A stretch of 64,000 bases of DNA from Phoebastria nigripes (GCA_035582835.1 JAYKAV010002967.1:388754-452753); one strand, 5' to 3'; positions 34,845 to 49,903 are shown, counted from the first letter of the stretch. Translations and numbers: made by a program. Notes: generated from the sequence alone by a model not told the origin.

Positions 34845-37800
34845 TGTCTAGCAGGATGGGAGAGTGCTTAAATAGTTATTTTAGGAGTGCATCCAGCCGC
34901 GTCCCTGCCAATTCATTGTATGAGTGTGATCTCTCTGCTTTCAGTATCTGAAATTTTTCTCCAGTCTGAACAAGGATAGTCTATCAAAAATGTCACTGTT
35001 CTAAACACCTCATCTTTAGTCCACTTACCAGCTCATTTTTCTTGAGGTTCACTTCAGGCAGGTCACACAGGTGCCTTGCAAAGCTCCTTCTTCCTTGTCT
35101 TAGACTGCTCTGCCCTGCTCTTCCCTTACTCCCTACTGATCTGCCACCAGAAGAGGTGTCCCAGCCAGCTGCTAAAGAGGGAGTTCTCATGTGGGACAGC
35201 TGGTGGGAAGGGTGAGGAGAGAAGAGGGCTCTGTATCCCACTGAGAGTCGAGGCGGGCAGGCGAGGAAGAGCTGGGGCTGATGTGGGAGGGCAGAGAGGA
35301 AAGTGGAGTTTGCTGGAACAAGCTTTTAGCTGCTGCTTCTGCTCAACTGGAGCAAACACAACAGGTCTCAGGAGCAAGTTCCCGTACCATGTCTTAATCC
35401 CACCCATGTTTTGTTCAGTGACATTTCTTATTTTTCAGAATACCCTTCCTGAAATGTTTTGCAATGCCCTTTGAGAAACCTGACTGTTTAACTGTTGGTA
35501 AGAAGTTTTACTAGGTATGTGGAGGGGAATTAGTTAAATGTTAGCAAAAAAAGAACATGGGGACAAGGGGATTAAATAGTAAAAGATTATGTAACAGGAG
35601 AAGTAAAGAGTAACTTTATTGCAGAATTATCTAGTAGCTACATTTGGCCTCAGTACAATGTTCCACAACCTTCTACTCTGTGCTTTTGCATCTTCTTGGT
35701 TTTTTTTTGTTTTTTTTTTGGTTTTACTAGCCGAGTTTTGGGATTGCTGTTTTTTTTGCTAAGGGTATTCATTTTGCATGCTCTCACAATCTGCAATCCA
35801 AAATGCAGGTACTGTGTAGAGGAAAACAAGCATGATTTTGGTTATATATTTATTCTTTTCTGAGATTTTCAATGGCATGACTTAGCAGGTATATGCTGGC
35901 TATTCACATAGTTCTGAAGAGGTTTGAATGGTACACTTTCAAGCTGAAAAGATTTAAAGCTGGGCCATTATGATTCAATTATGGTTTTTAGAGGATATAA
36001 AATCACATTGCTGAGTCAAAAGAAACCATTTTTCCTCCCATCTATTTTGGGCTGGAGGGAGAAGTGTTAGACTGTCAAATTATTTTAATCTGGAGAATTT
36101 TGATTGAAGTTCAGAAAGAGNTTGCACATTTTTAGTTGGTGTTAACACAGTCACAATGACATGGTCAGGACTGCAAATGTCTTTTATTGTCTGGAAACCC
36201 ATTCTATGGAGGAGGCAAAATGAAGTTTCAGAGGATTTAAAGCATAGTGTTCCACTCTTCAAAATACGTTCTTCACTTGCTCTTACAAATTTCTTTTCTT
36301 TAGAAATCAATACTCTTCCCATTTATTAAAACAAGCTGAAATGGTCGTCCTTCTTTGCTCTTCCTTTTTTTCATTTGCCTCAAACTTTTCATTAATGTAT
36401 GGCACAAAAGAATTGAACAGAATGGTTGCATAATGACACCTAATACGTTTATACTTGAAAGAACAGTATTTAAAGTACTCAGTCACGTGGATCTGTCCAG
36501 ATCAAGAACTCAGTCACAGCATAAAGGGTTTTGGGGTTACGTTTTTAACATTCCTCACATAAATACATCAAAGCTCAAATATTTCAAGAGCAACCCAAGT
36601 TTTTTATGCTTCAACACACTGATGGATCTGAAGCAAAAACAGTGTGCCACTTCTCCATTTGTTTGTTATTGAAGAAAGGATATTTGCAGGAAAAAAAGAT
36701 CTCTGTGTAGATGCAAGTTACCTTGAGTGTTAGCTAGATGGCACTGAAACATGCTTATGCTGCTATATTAAAGTGGCTTGTTTGGAGCACAGTCTTTGTT
36801 AAATGAAATTTCAGGAATAAAGTATCTCTTAGCTGCTTCTTTTCCTTTGCTAACTGTACATATGTATTTGTAAGTCTTCATCTGTATGTATTTTTCTTTA
36901 AAGCATGCTCCTGATTTCACAAGCCTTTTCATATCGATTAATTATGTTGTCACAGGAAGACAACATGAGATAAACAATGCTGGGATTTTTGCAAGCCATA
37001 TTACATTTTTTGATTTTTATTTCTTTTCAGAATTTGAAAGTCCATGTTTCAACATACAAAGGATACNATTTTCTTTCTCACTGATCTATAAAATAACTTT
37101 TCCAGGCTACAGCTATAGGACAGCATACTTAGCATTAATGACATTTTAAAATACAAATTCTGCATGAATTGCAACTGTGGGATAAAAGAGAAAAATTACT
37201 CTCTAAGAAGTTAGCAAATGTTCCAGCAATACCAGCTGCATCATCAGAAAAGGTTAGATACTACCCCGCTGGGGGTCCACTGCTGTCTGACTTTGTAAAT
37301 GGTTAGGAAATACTCAAAAGACAGGTGAATTGGCATAAAATACTGTTTTCAGATAGCTTCAGGGTAAAAATGAACAAATTGTAGCATTCAAAAAGCAAAG
37401 CTCAAGCACTTTTTCCTCATCTGTATTCCTTTCCAGGAAAGAATTTTGTTCCTGCAAAATCCTTAGACATCCTGCATTATTCTGTACTCATCCACAGTGA
37501 CTTAAAGAACCTTAATGCAAAGTTCTGCTGTCTCACCACTTACCTCCTCATCAAGCTGCCACTGTTGTCACTCTTGCATTTTTAGAACTAATCCTCTGAT
37601 ACGCTGAACCACTTGTAAACAAACAGACATGTACTTAAAGATCCTTCCTAGTTGTACTTTTTTTTTTTTTTGGTGAAGTTTGATTCTAAATTGGTCCAAA
37701 ATTGGTTATCAGGTTTCTGTCCTCAAAAGAAATTATTAAAAAGCAATAATTGAATCTGGTGGGGAAGTGGCAGGTCATGAACAATTGTACTTAACATCCT

Positions 37801-40800
37801 ACACACTCACGTTGCAGCCTTGGGCTGGAGGAAACCCTTCCAGGACTGTAGGGTTAGCTTAGATCCCAAGCAGTGACAGCCCAGCTTTCTGGGCTCTCTT
37901 TTTAATCTCTTCTCCACTCAGTGTGGAGCCAAATTTCCTCCTAGGTTGGTTTTGCTCCTGACCTTAGAGAAATGCTAGATTTTTGCTGTTAGTTGCAAAA
38001 TGCTGTATGTTGGTGATCTTTTCCATTTGGAAAATCAAAGTTAATGCAAAGAGAAGTTGCCCTTTTATTCAATAAGGTTTCTTTCTGTCAGGATCAGTGA
38101 CATTTTTTAGAGCAAAGGCGAATCTCCATGTGCAAAGAATAATTTATTGACAGTACTTTCAAGAAGGCACCTCATGCAGTTCCAATTGGTGTGTCAATTT
38201 TCTCATCATTTTAAGCCTTATGTCTTAGGCCGGTGAGGCAGTCTCAGACAGAGCTCTGATGTATGTCCTGTGTGGACCTTTTCCTTAAAGAGAATACACC
38301 AAGAATCTTTAAAACTTTTATAGGTTTTTTTGGAATACAAATACTAAAATAAAGCAGAATCTCATAAAAGAGAGAGAGAACAGATTTGCTGGGTGATGTA
38401 TACTCAAATAGTTCTGTCTGAAAGCAGGTTTTGTCCTTGGCTACTTTTGTCCTTGCAAGGGCAATGCCTCTTATTTTTCCCTTGTTTAGATGGATCTTTG
38501 TTGTCTCCTGTAGGTCTACAGAAAAGTCCACCTGTTGTCTTTGAGACCTGATTCCCTACTTTTTTCAAGTCTCCTGGTCTTATCCTCATGGCTCATTGCT
38601 TGCCACAGCTTTCCCTGTTGTCCCCTGCATTGCAGCAGCATTTCCCAGTTTGGTGCTCTCTGACAGAGAGCTCCCTCCTCCTTCCCAACATCCTGCTTGA
38701 ACCAGTGCATAGCTGCCTGGTAAGACAAGCAGTCAGCCCAACGCTTGTCTGACAAGCCACAGCCCTTTAGCAAAACATACGCATACTGTAAACTGTGAGC
38801 AACGAATTATACACTTGTAACATCTGTCCCAGTGAGAATCTCAGCTTTCGTGGGGAAAAAAAAAAAAACCCAACAAACCAATATACATAGTCCTCATGGT
38901 TTTGGCCAGTGCTTAAGAATGTAAACCTTTTTAATCTGGGATTTCAGAAAGCAAATAACAAAAATTAAAATGAAGAGGGTTTTCTAGCCTTCCAGTTACT
39001 TCCGTGATAAGATTCAAAGGCTGACTGTGGGTTTGACAGGAGTGAGGTCAGCCCCACCTGTTAATGTTCTTGTCTGAGGGAGAGCTGTTGCAGGTGGTAG
39101 GAGGTATTCTTCATAATTTAATTGTTGGTTTAAATCCCCCTTCATTTATCCTCATAGTATGTGGAAAGTATATAAACCTTTCACACAAGCACTTGGGCCA
39201 AGATGCAAAGAAAGATGTAGGGGCACAGCTGATTCTAAATTATTACATTTGCCCAAGTCCAAAAGGTGGGTCTTCAGGTCCTGTTCATCTGTTGCCTGCA
39301 GTTGAACAGGGTCCCTAGACACCATCCTTAAGTCCTTAAGCAGCTGCTTTTAGGCATACACTGACAAGTTTATGTGCAGAGCTCTTGTAAAGCCTATTCA
39401 GGTGTGCATATACCACCCACCTTTACTTCTGTGCTGTCAGGATTTCAGAGTGCTTTGTCCTGCTTGTGCTCTAGCATACTAGGGCTGCCATATGCCCTAT
39501 GAGCTCTGAGCAGTGAGTACGTGCTCAAATAGATACTAAATTAATCACTTTTTCAATGAGAAAAAAGAGCTCAGGTCTCCTCCAAAACAAAGGACTCAAG
39601 TCGTGCTTACTCATGCTCGTTGTTGTCAACTGGGAACCTAATCGTTGCATTGCATGCAGAATCGATCAACTTTGAGAAAAGAAAATGACAGTCTTAGGAA
39701 GGCAATACCTTTATAGTCTGGGGTCTGTCATAACAAATACAGATTGAAATGTGGAAATTCTAGTTTTCTCTTGAAAAGGAGGGTATCTCCATGATTCTGG
39801 AAAGTCACTGAGCAAAAGGAAGGAAAATATATTGTTTTCTAAAAAAAGGTCCAACTGCCTAATTCTTCCATTTGTGAATTTGAGACTGGAGTAGGGTTTC
39901 TAAGAAACTAAATTTGGCATTTTTTAGAGACTAGCCTAGACATAACTTGGGCCAGAGTGTTGGTTTCTGTGGAGTCCATGCTTAAGGCTTTCACTTCAAA
40001 CATTTAAGATGTTGATGCTTCCAAACTGGTAGGTGACTAAAAATGGAGTCACTGGAGTTTTCAGCATTGTAATGTTTTTATTGTTTTCGTAATTTTCATT
40101 ATTTTAATATTAGAAACATTAATTTCAGAAATCACCTCAGACAAACAACCCAGCAATACTGAAACAGTTTGTTTCAGAGAATTACAAATACCACTACAGG
40201 GTAGTCTTTACAGTTTAGGTCCTATTTAGATATGTGAATTGTGGAAGAGGTAATTTTTAATAACTGGAAAAATGTCAAGGTCCCTTCAGAGGGACTCCTG
40301 AAAAATTTAGCAGTTGTCATTTCTGTCCCTGCATGTATTTTGGTTAATGGTTTTTATGTTCTTCCTTAAGAAGGAATTTTAATGAAACTTAGAGGTATGG
40401 AATTTAAAAATGTTAGCCTTTTCAGTCAAATTTTTCATCTCTGAAATGAATATTGCTAGCCAGATAAATCCATAATGCGTGAGTACTCCTAGTCTTTAAA
40501 GGTTATCCTAATTTTTTCTCTAAGCAAGGTCAAGAAATGTATTTGCTGCATTGATTGGCAAAGTTGAGAAGTGCGTAAATGATTAACAACTACTGACTTT
40601 TTTGCAGCCTAGTTGCTGTCTTGAAAATCAATTGAGTGTGGTCAGTTCCTTTCTGTGACATCTCAGGATGCATAATGCTAAAATATCCCAGGTGGCCTGT
40701 GACACTGATTCCTCCTGAGCCAGAATTCTATGCAGAAAAGGGAGTTTGGAATTCATTACATGGAAATTAGTCATGTCCTCATTAGGCAATTGGAAAAAAA

Positions 40801-41497
40801 AGAACAGAATATAAACCCTTCACACGCCAAAGGATGTATGTGCCACAGTGTCTGCCCCACCCACAGAGGGAGGTATATAATAAATAAATAAATAATGAAA
40901 AAGATATATGCACTGTTGGCTGGGAGCCTTGGCACTTTAGTACAAGTTGTAGTAGTCCTCTAAGTCTTTTTCTCTTTTCCCCCCAGATCTCCTATAGTCT
41001 CCGCTGAACCAGTTTTTTAGTGACTGCACAGGATTATAGCTTAGTAGGTGGAGGGGAGTTTGCAGTAGGAGAATCTCATCATGTTAAGTGCTGCAGTTAC
41101 TTCTGTTGTACCCACCCAGGATAGGCAAAGTTTGGGTCTATTTTAAAAGACTGAGACCTAGCCAAATTGGAGTTGCTGGCAACCACTCTGATAGCAGATA
41201 TTTGCAAGTTCAAAGACAAGGAGAAGGGAGAAAACAGAAGGAAGAGGGGTCACAGAAGAGGTTCTCAAACGAAGAAAGTTGTCTTTCTGGTTTTGTTCTC
41301 GCGTTCAAATTTATTTCAGTCTCTTTTCCTCTACTTTGTGATTTATTTTGAATAGCTGTACTATTGAAGATTTTTCTGCACCCTTCCACTCCACCCCCCA
41401 TTTTTTTCAAATCATACCTTTCTCTTTGGGAAAGGAAAGGATAAGTACTTGAATTTCTTCTTATTTTAACCCATTATTGTTCCCCTTTATGTCTGTG
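34845..41497. other. Intron stretch, unassigned
   Basis: About 6.6 kb without recognisable exons or young repeats. A T-rich tract lies at 35700-35720 and an (AAAT)n tract at about 40879-40895. A 132-codon open frame at 35076-35474 overlaps a comparable one on the other strand and has no family similarity I can see. Confidence 0.55.
40879..40895. repeat. (AAAT)n microsatellite
   Basis: About four units of AAAT. Confidence 0.85.
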
Positions 41498-42092
41498 TCA
41501 TAGAATCCATAGAATCATTTAGGTTGGAAAGAACCTTTAAGATCATCAAGTCCAACCGTTAACCTAACACTGCCATGTCCACCACTAAACCATGTCACTA
41601 AGCACCACATCTACACGTCTTTTAAATACCTCCAGGGATGGTGACTCAACCACTTCCCTGGGCAGCCTGTTCCAATGCTTGACAACCCTTTCGGTGAAGA
41701 AATTTTTCCTAATATCCAATCTAAACCTCCCCTGGCACAACTTAAGGCCATTTTCTCTTGTCCTATTGCTTGTTACTTGGGAGAAGAGATTGACACCCAC
41801 CTCACTACAACCTCCTTTCAGGTAGTTGTAGAGAGCAATAACGTCTCCCCTGAGCCTCCTTTTCTCCAGGCTAAACAACCTGGTTCCCTCAGCCGCTCCT
41901 CATGAGACTTGTTCTCTAGACCCTTCACCAGCTTCGTTGCTCTTCTTTGGACATGCTCCAACACTTCGATGTCATTCTTGTAGTGAGGGGCCCAAAACTG
42001 AACACAATATTTGAGGTGCAGCCTCACCAATGCCAAGTACAGGGGGATGATCACTTCCCTACTCCTGCTGGCCACACTATTTCTGATACAAG
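41498..42092 (-). mobile_element. CR1 LINE, 5'-truncated, antisense
   Basis: The 3' tail lies at the left (TCATAGAATCCATAGAATCA), followed by the CR1 3' UTR. Read on the - strand, the ORF2 end is recognisable: [49 protein letters not shown] and [18 protein letters not shown]. The frame shifts near 41820-41880, breaking the ORF into two overlapping pieces (41585-41878 and 41818-42075). Similarity ends around 42092, so the copy is truncated and carries only the C-terminal part of ORF2. Confidence 0.95.
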
Positions 42093-43032
42093 TGTCGTCA
42101 CTCCTTTCTTCTCTTTGTTTCTGATCTTTGTTTCTCTCTTTTAAATTATTGATTTCTCCTACTTGTGAGATTTCCTTCCATTCCCATCAAGTTTATAGCT
42201 TTTTACCCCATGTCTTCCCCTCACTAAAGCAAAAACAGCTGTCTGAAATTTCCCTGTTCAACATTATTTTATTTTAAAGGAAAGGGAATTCTGGGATTAT
42301 TTTGGTCATTCCTGTGTGAGGCAAGAGTTTGATAAAGTGCTGTGTATTAAGAAGAGAGCAAATTCCTAGTGTCTTTTGGTTGTATCATGCTGAAAGCCTC
42401 ATTTCTGCTTTGCACAGTTTAGCTGAAAACTATGCAATGATGAAGAGACTTCTTTGGTAGCTAAAATTGCCCTCACTTCCCTAGACTTTTTTCTTCCTTA
42501 ATAGCAAACAGCACTAGTATGATTGTCACTGGGTTGGTAAAAAATATAACAAACTTTATTGGAAGGGGGTAATATCTTTTATTAGACTAGCTGTCCATTT
42601 TTGGCCTATTTTTTCCAATTATAACATGTATGTTTTTCTAGCTATGCTGCTTGCTCTAACAAAAGGTGCTGTCTCTCCCTTCATACCTCGCCTCATGTAA
42701 GAACAGTAAGTCTTTTGTCTTTTTTCTTAGTGGGATTCTGGCAAACAAGATAACTGATGATGGTTCAAAACTGATTAATTCTTCCAAGTCAATTTCTTTG
42801 TAGTAGAGTAGTAGCTGAAATTGTCAGCTAAAGGCTACAACCTCAGTTTAGCTGGACTTGCTCTGTATCTGTTTACCTGAATATTTGAATCATAAAATTC
42901 TGGAAGAATAGGTAGATGATATTGTACTTGGGCTTCCCAGGATGCAGTGTTGGGTCATAGTAGATTTTACAAGACGTTAGGCATAAAGGTGGACACCACC
43001 ATTTCCAAAGGCACCATTGCATTTCAGTGTAG

Positions 43033-43537
43033 TATCATAGAATGGTTTGGGTTGGAAGGGACCTTTAAAGATCATCTAGTCCAACCCCCTTGCAATAAGC
43101 AGGGACACCTTTGATTGGATCAGGTTGCTCAGAGCCCCGTCCAACCTGACCTTGAATGTTTCCAGGGATGGGGCATCTACCACCTCTCTGGGCAACCTGT
43201 TCCAATGTTTCACCACCCTCATCATAAAAAATTTCTTCCTTATACTTAGTCTGAACCTACCCTCCTTTAGTTCAAAACCATTCCCCCTTGTCCTGTCGCA
43301 ACAGGCCCTGCTAAAAAGTCTGTCCCCATCTTTCTTATAAGCCCCCTTGAAGTATTGAAAGATCTCCCCGAAGCCTTCTCTTCTCCGGGCTAAACAACCC
43401 CAACTCTCTCAGACTTTCCTCATAGGAGAGGTGTTCCATCCCTCTGATCTTTTCTGTGGCCCTCCTCTGGACCCGGTCCAACAGGTCCATGTCTTTCCTG
43501 TACTGGGGACCCCAGAACTGGATGCAGTACTCCATGT
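43033..43537 (-). mobile_element. CR1 LINE, 5'-truncated, antisense, second subfamily type
   Basis: Starts with a CR1 tail unit (ATCATAGAATGG) and a 3' UTR of the GGACCTTTAAAGATCATC type. On the - strand it encodes [20 protein letters not shown], then [18 protein letters not shown] and [10 protein letters not shown], with the rest broken. The protein and tail differ from the copies at 41.5, 47.2 and 51.3 kb, so this is another CR1 subfamily. Confidence 0.94.
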
Positions 43538-46500
43538 CAGATCCGGTATTAGAAGCAGCACCTTGATCTGGTAATTAGATGCATTTTGTCATAGTACTTG
43601 TAGCAAAACTTTGGAAGAATCTCCACTTTTTGGAACGATTTGAGGATAACTATTCCATCCATGAGGGAGAGATGGAGAAGATTTCAGAGGGAGTCTGAAG
43701 GTGCTTTTGACAAAGAATGATGAGCTGATGATGGATCTGTGGGTTGGGCAGATGGTTTGAAGCACAGACAAAACACTAGCAGTGGAGTTCATCTTACTAT
43801 CTGAAGATTATCAAGGAGCTGAAGATGTGCATGCTTCCAAGGGATAAGGAAATANGTCACACAATTTTCTGCAAGACTAAGGAGTTTGGACCTTTACTAG
43901 CATGACATCTGGGTAACTTATGTACTGACCTTGAAAACAAGCAGCTTATGTAGAACGGACGTTCTTAAGACTGCCAGGTGGGAGTTTTGTGGCCCTGTAA
44001 TGCTTCTTTGTGCGTGATGGCTCAAAGGTTTCTTGTCTTAAAGTAAATTATGTATCTTATGTTTAGTGGAACTTTGTTTTTTTTCAAGACTTAGAAAAAT
44101 GAAATGTTACTACTTAAGGTGTAATAGTTGTAACTGCTCTCATGTAAGTATTACAATTACAAGTTAGTTTGCTGAAGAAGCAGGGATGTGTGTGTTTTGC
44201 AACAATGCATGTCAAGAGTGCAGCTGTCCTAGTGATATTCTTGGAAGTCATGGTTTGATAGGTGTCTTTGGTAGCAGTCATGGCTTAACGAAAGTCGCAC
44301 TGCTTTCTTCAGCTTTCCACCCCCATACACTGTTCCCTCCATTGGGCTGTCACTTTGTGCAAGGAACTGATCGCCCTGAAAACCATAAGAAAAATAAACA
44401 AAAGTTCCTAAAATAGCATTGCTGTCTAAATTCTCATGTTGTGAAGAAGCCACAGTCTAAATTTACTAGTTAGAAAATAAATGTGATTTGAGTGTTAGTC
44501 CAGTTATGCCTGCATTTTGATTTTAAGAAGTCTGGCATATTCTGCTCCATTGTCTTCTCCTTCCCACTGCTGTCCTTCATTAGCAAACTCAATAATGTAA
44601 TCGGAAAGCCAGGTGATTAATTTCTAACATGCAAAGCCCTTATGTGCCCAACTTATGCATGAAGATGATGGCATATGGGTTACTGAAATTTATTTATTTT
44701 TTTTTTTTTAAACATTACTGGGGGCTGGATGTAGCTTTCATCTGGACTGGATTAAGGGGAGGACTCAGATTTGTGTGCAACTGAATTTGGGTCACCAGCA
44801 TGCTTAGTGCTCCCCTGAAGGGGAGAGTGCTGTAAGGAGGCAGGTAACTGCCACAGGCTTCTGCTGAATTTGTTGAGGAAAGTTATCTCTCTGCTCTTTT
44901 GTTGCTGCTTTGCCAGCCAGTGTCTTGCTTCAGGGCACAATTTTTTTCTTGTTTGTGCTATGGAGTGCCTGACCTTAGGCAAACTAGTTTAGTTCACTAA
45001 ACCTTGCTAACTTTTTTATATTGAATTATGTTAATTTGTTAATCTCTAAAAATCTGTGTTTTACATTTGAAAGTGCTTGTTAAAAACTAGCCAAAAGCTC
45101 AAAATAGGAACAACTTTGAGGATTTTTATTTTGATGGTTTTACTGTAGCAGAAATGTTCAGTGATGTGGGTGTCTGCATAATGTAACACATCCTCTTCCA
45201 AATCCTGCCTTTTTTGAATTCTCAAAGAAATCCCACACTCATTAAATAGCTTTCTATTATGATAACTTGGAGAGAGAACTGCTGTACTTCAACCATCCCA
45301 CTGAGTGAAGTCTCATTATAAATCATCCCTTTATGGCTCCAAAATGCTGCGCTTCTAAACTTCGCTCGTTAATGTGACTGGAATGAATTTCATAATGGCT
45401 GGCTGTTTCCACAGGAGCTGTGCTCAGGAAAGACTGTTGCATTTGTTTCCTCGATGCCTGAAACACCTTTGCAATACATTGGACCTACAAACCAGGAATT
45501 AATAAGGAAGGCTCTGTGCGTGCATGCGTGCGTGAATATGGATGAGTATGTGCAGGCAAAATGATTTCCATTTGCACCATTTTTATTTCTTCCTCCTCTG
45601 TTTCGTCCAAAAAGTGGAGAAACTTATTTAAAACAAATGTTTTGATAATGGTACTGAATGTTTTTAACAAAAAATGAATTTCTTAGTTTCTTCTAAAAGA
45701 ATGTAATTTTTTTCATTTCCTTCAGAGAAGCTGAATTATTTTACAGCTAAACTTGATTTGACCACAGATCATTGCCTAGCGGGTAATATTAAAGATCTTA
45801 TTTTAAGCTAAACAGGATAAGGGTGCAGGCTTTCAAGTAAGTTTAATGTAATCAGTTAAGGGGCTTCAGCATACCTCTTACAGTATCAGTAATTGACCTC
45901 TTTTAAGTACTTCACCCCCTAATAGTTTGGTTGAGAAGTATCTTGGTATTAGTTCACAGGAGATTGCTAACTGCCTCATTTCTTCACATTAGCTTAATGG
46001 AGAGTAATGAGTCACCATGTCAATTACAGTCCCATGACATGAAGTAAATTTTGTCATCCATATCCTGCTTTACCATTTTTCATCTCTCTTTATTTGCATT
46101 ATTAAGGATTTGGTTTTGCATTACTGAGGTCAGTAATTGCTTTACCTTTAACTCTCTTTATCTCTGGATCAGACCCTGGTAATACAGTTTGTGTTTTTAA
46201 AAGGGCTATGCTTAAATATCCTTTTAAATATCCCTTAAAAAGGTATTTAGACTAAGGGTAGAAAAAATTAACACTAATATTTTTCTTAAAAAATTATTTT
46301 CTTCATATTTCATGTGTAGGGAAGCAAGGTAGAGGACATCCCATTCAAGGTATTCTATTATTTTTATCAAACGTACTTTTGAGGAAGTTTTCTATTGAAG
46401 TGTTTGCAGTTTTTATTATTGGCTAAATATTCTTATATTTGTGCATTTCTATTCCTGTGATATCTTTACAACACTCTTTGCTCTCATTGGGTAGTCATTA

Positions 46501-47180
46501 CATATGTAGCTAGCCAGTGCTATTTGCTGCAAAAAGTTTAATTTGTTCTCTCTATTCATTTTCTAATAGGTATTCATTCCCATTTCTATCTAGTGTATTC
46601 AACAGGGAATGAATAAAAAAAAAAATCCCCAGTAGTTACACAGGGCATAGCAAGCTCTCTCTTCTTCAAATTAGTCTTTGAGCATAACTGATTCTATAAG
46701 AGACTAACTTGATCTAATGAAAGAGAGGAACAAATGAAATTGTTATTAAAATGTTAATTTTGCCAGTCTTGCTTCCCTGAGATCTCAGTGCTTATTGGTC
46801 AGGTCTTACAAAGGTTGTTAATTCAATTTCTTTTATAAGTTTTTTTTTTTCCCCTCCAATGTGTTATTCTTCAAACGTCCAAGCATATATCTCCAGAATT
46901 TTATTGCCAGTGCTTCATAGCCACCTGGTTAGTTACAAGGGAGGCAAGACTAGGTTAGATGACAAAGGAGGCATGTAGATGTGCTTCAGACTGTTTGTTT
47001 TGACTAGGAGTATGAGAGGAGTTCCTGTCAATATACTTGGAAACCAAGTTTTTCATCAGTGGTGGTGACCTACTATTTGTTAGCATTCTCTTTGAATTAC
47101 CTTTCATCTGCTGTTGGCAGTGACTTTGAATCTCGAAGGTATGTAGTTCTCACTGCAAGTCACTTTTCTGAAGGCTTTAG

Positions 47181-47505
47181 AATCATAGAATGATAGAATC
47201 ATTTAGGTTGGAAAAGACCATCAGGTCCAACCATAAACCTAACACTGGCAAGTCCACCACTAAACCATGTCCCTAAGCGCCTCATCTACACGTCTTTTAA
47301 ATACCTCCAGGGATGGTGACTCCACCACTTCCCTGTGCAGCCTGTTCCAGTGCTTGACAACCCTTTCAGTGAAGAAATTTTTCCTAATATCCAGTCTAAA
47401 CCTCCCCTGGCACAACTTGAGGCCATTTCCTCTTGTCCTATCACTTGTTGCTTGGGAAAAGAGATTGACACCTACCTCGCTACAACCTCCTTTCAGGTAG
47501 TTGTA
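47181..47505 (-). mobile_element. CR1 LINE, 5'-truncated, antisense
   Basis: A 325-bp copy with its tail at the left (AATCATAGAATGATAGAATC). It contains the 3' UTR and the last part of ORF2, closely similar to the copies at 41498 and 51268. It stops abruptly at about 47505 inside the codons for the conserved YNYLKGG segment. Several substitutions break the frame. Confidence 0.94.
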
Positions 47506-49600
47506 AGGACTACTTTCTGAGACTGATAGTCATTGCTGCATTGCCTTTAGCTTCTCCAGTTCTTTGTGGTTCCCATTGTTTGAAACATGATGCTATTGTA
47601 GCATAGAATAAGTAGAAATTATACAGAGATTCCATCCAGACCATAGGAGACGTCCTTTGGGCTGTTATTTATAATAAGCACTGCATCTGAAATAAATGAC
47701 TAGTAGGTGGCTGATACTGTGAAATTTATTACTACTTCTAAAGGTACTGACTTCAAGCATAACAGTTGCGCTACTTGTGAGTGTCTTTTGGCCATCCTCT
47801 TGTACCACCTCATAAATAAATGTATTTCGTGGGTGGGTCGGTGTAGAAAGGGGGTGAGATTTTTTTTTTTTAATAATTTTTGTCATACAAATAGGTTCTG
47901 AGTCACTTAACAAATTTTTTTCCCTATCTTGCTGAACCGGTAGAATCTGAAAATAAAATATCTGCTCCAAAACCAGCTTTAAGTATTCTTTTTTTCAAAG
48001 GAAATAAGTGACTACTTGTATGATCTTAAATTAATCTTTCGTGATAAGATAAAGTGCCTTCTGAGTTGATAAGCAGGTTCTGTATTTCACGTGGACTTTC
48101 AATATTATCTGTGTTTCTCTTTGAAAATGTTGTAGGTGTTTAAGCTTTACTAGAAGAATTACAATTAAGTGTTCAAATTTGAATATATTTTCTTTGTTAT
48201 GAATATAGTTCCAAGATAACTTTGTTGCTTGTTCTTTTGCTATATTTTAAAGGTACAAATAAAACAAACAAAACACCTCAATTTTTCAGTTGGCAAAGAG
48301 AAAAACAAAAAACCACGTAAGATGCAGCTTGTTATTCACTGTAGGGACTGACTTTTGTAGCTTGATGGGCTTCCAACTGATGGATTTCTATTACACCTAG
48401 ATAGGTTGTTCTGTCAAAACTAGAACCAACTTGCTGTTTATCCCATGTACAGAAATTGGTTATTGATGACTTCCTTCTACTGGATTGATAAAGTTGCTTA
48501 GTCAGTGCCAGAGGCTTAATCTGGGGTTGAATGATATTTTTGCTCATAAAATCAATTTCTGTTTGCATTAGCCAGTTAAAAAGCGTGTGTCTATTTACAT
48601 TCTTATAGTGAGTGTTTTTCTCCTGCTGCGTATTAAAACCAGCTCTTAGGCTTTAATTTTCCTTTATTGCCATCCTATTAGCGTAGGAAAAATGAGAAAT
48701 GTGCCATAATAATTTTTGGCGGTAGGTTTATAGGTAGGATTGCAGTATGTGCTCTAAAAGCCTACTTTGCTTCCTTTTTTCTTAAGCATGCCTGTACGTT
48801 GTACAGAAGAGCAGAACAAACTTCCTTTAGAAGAAAAAAATGCATATCCATCCGTTCAGGTGAGCAGGGCTTTAATAAGTTGCCAACACTTCGTATAGGA
48901 TAAGTAGTTCAAAAGCATTGTCAGGTCAGATTTACTTAATGTGGTGTAGGAGATACAAACAATATGGTGGGCCTCAGCCTTGGCTGCTCTTTTTCAGGTG
49001 TGTTCATTACTCAAGAGGACAGCCCGGCTATACAGCAGGTACAGCCTTTGCCTTCCCAGTAGGACCCAGGCAAAGCTTCCTTTCTCCTTGGGGCTCTGCA
49101 GGCCTACTTATCAAGTTGCTCAAGCCTAGTGCTGAACCGTGCTGCCCACCTCAGCCGTGCCACTCATCTCTCAGATTGTCCCGCTTCCTTGTAGTCCACG
49201 TGACAGATGCGAACTGGTACTCTTTTACGCAGCTGGAATTTTCCCTTGGTTCCCTTTGAACTTATATGAATTGCTCTGTCACCTTGTGCGGTTGTGTGTG
49301 CTAGTTGGGTTTCTTAGCATGTTAATAATAACAGTTTTTAAAAATTTCAAGCATGGTTTTTGTCTCATTCTGTACGCTGTTAGTTTTTTGCAGACTCTTA
49401 CTTGGATTATTTACTTTTACTCATTTTTCCTTAACTTCTTTTTTATATCTTGTATGTTATAAAGAAGTTATAACATTATAGTGCCAACTTTTTGAGTCAG
49501 TATTGCTGTTAGCATTCTTACTTGATGAGCTGGAAATGTGGCCATTAGCTGGTGTAAATTGCTGACACCAATGGCACTATTCTACCAACCAGAATGCTTG

Positions 49601-49622
49601 AATAATAATAATAATAATAATT
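49601..49622. repeat. (AAT)n microsatellite
   Basis: About seven AAT units. Confidence 0.88.
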
Positions 49623-49903
49623 TTTACTATTACTATTTTTATAGCAAATAGAAACCAATATTTACGTTGTTTGATGTTGCGCTAAAGCTCTCAGCACAAA
49701 ATATCTGTCTTTCTATGTGTTTTATTTTTGCAACATCATGAACACCTATATCTGGGGGTAGAAGGATGCTTATGGAGAAGATGGGGAGGGCAGAAGAGGA
49801 AACGTAGCAAGAAAAAAATGTATTTTTTACATTATAGTGGCCAGGTTAGAAATAATTAATTGACTCTCCCAGATTGTTTTTTATTAATCTTTTCTTTGCA
49901 ATG

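Noticed and set aside
35076..35474. 132-codon open frame with an equally long frame on the opposite strand
   Set aside because: No recognisable domain, no splice context, and both strands open by composition.
48918..49462. Two overlapping + strand open frames (113 and 107 codons)
   Set aside because: No family similarity, different frames, no splice-site support.
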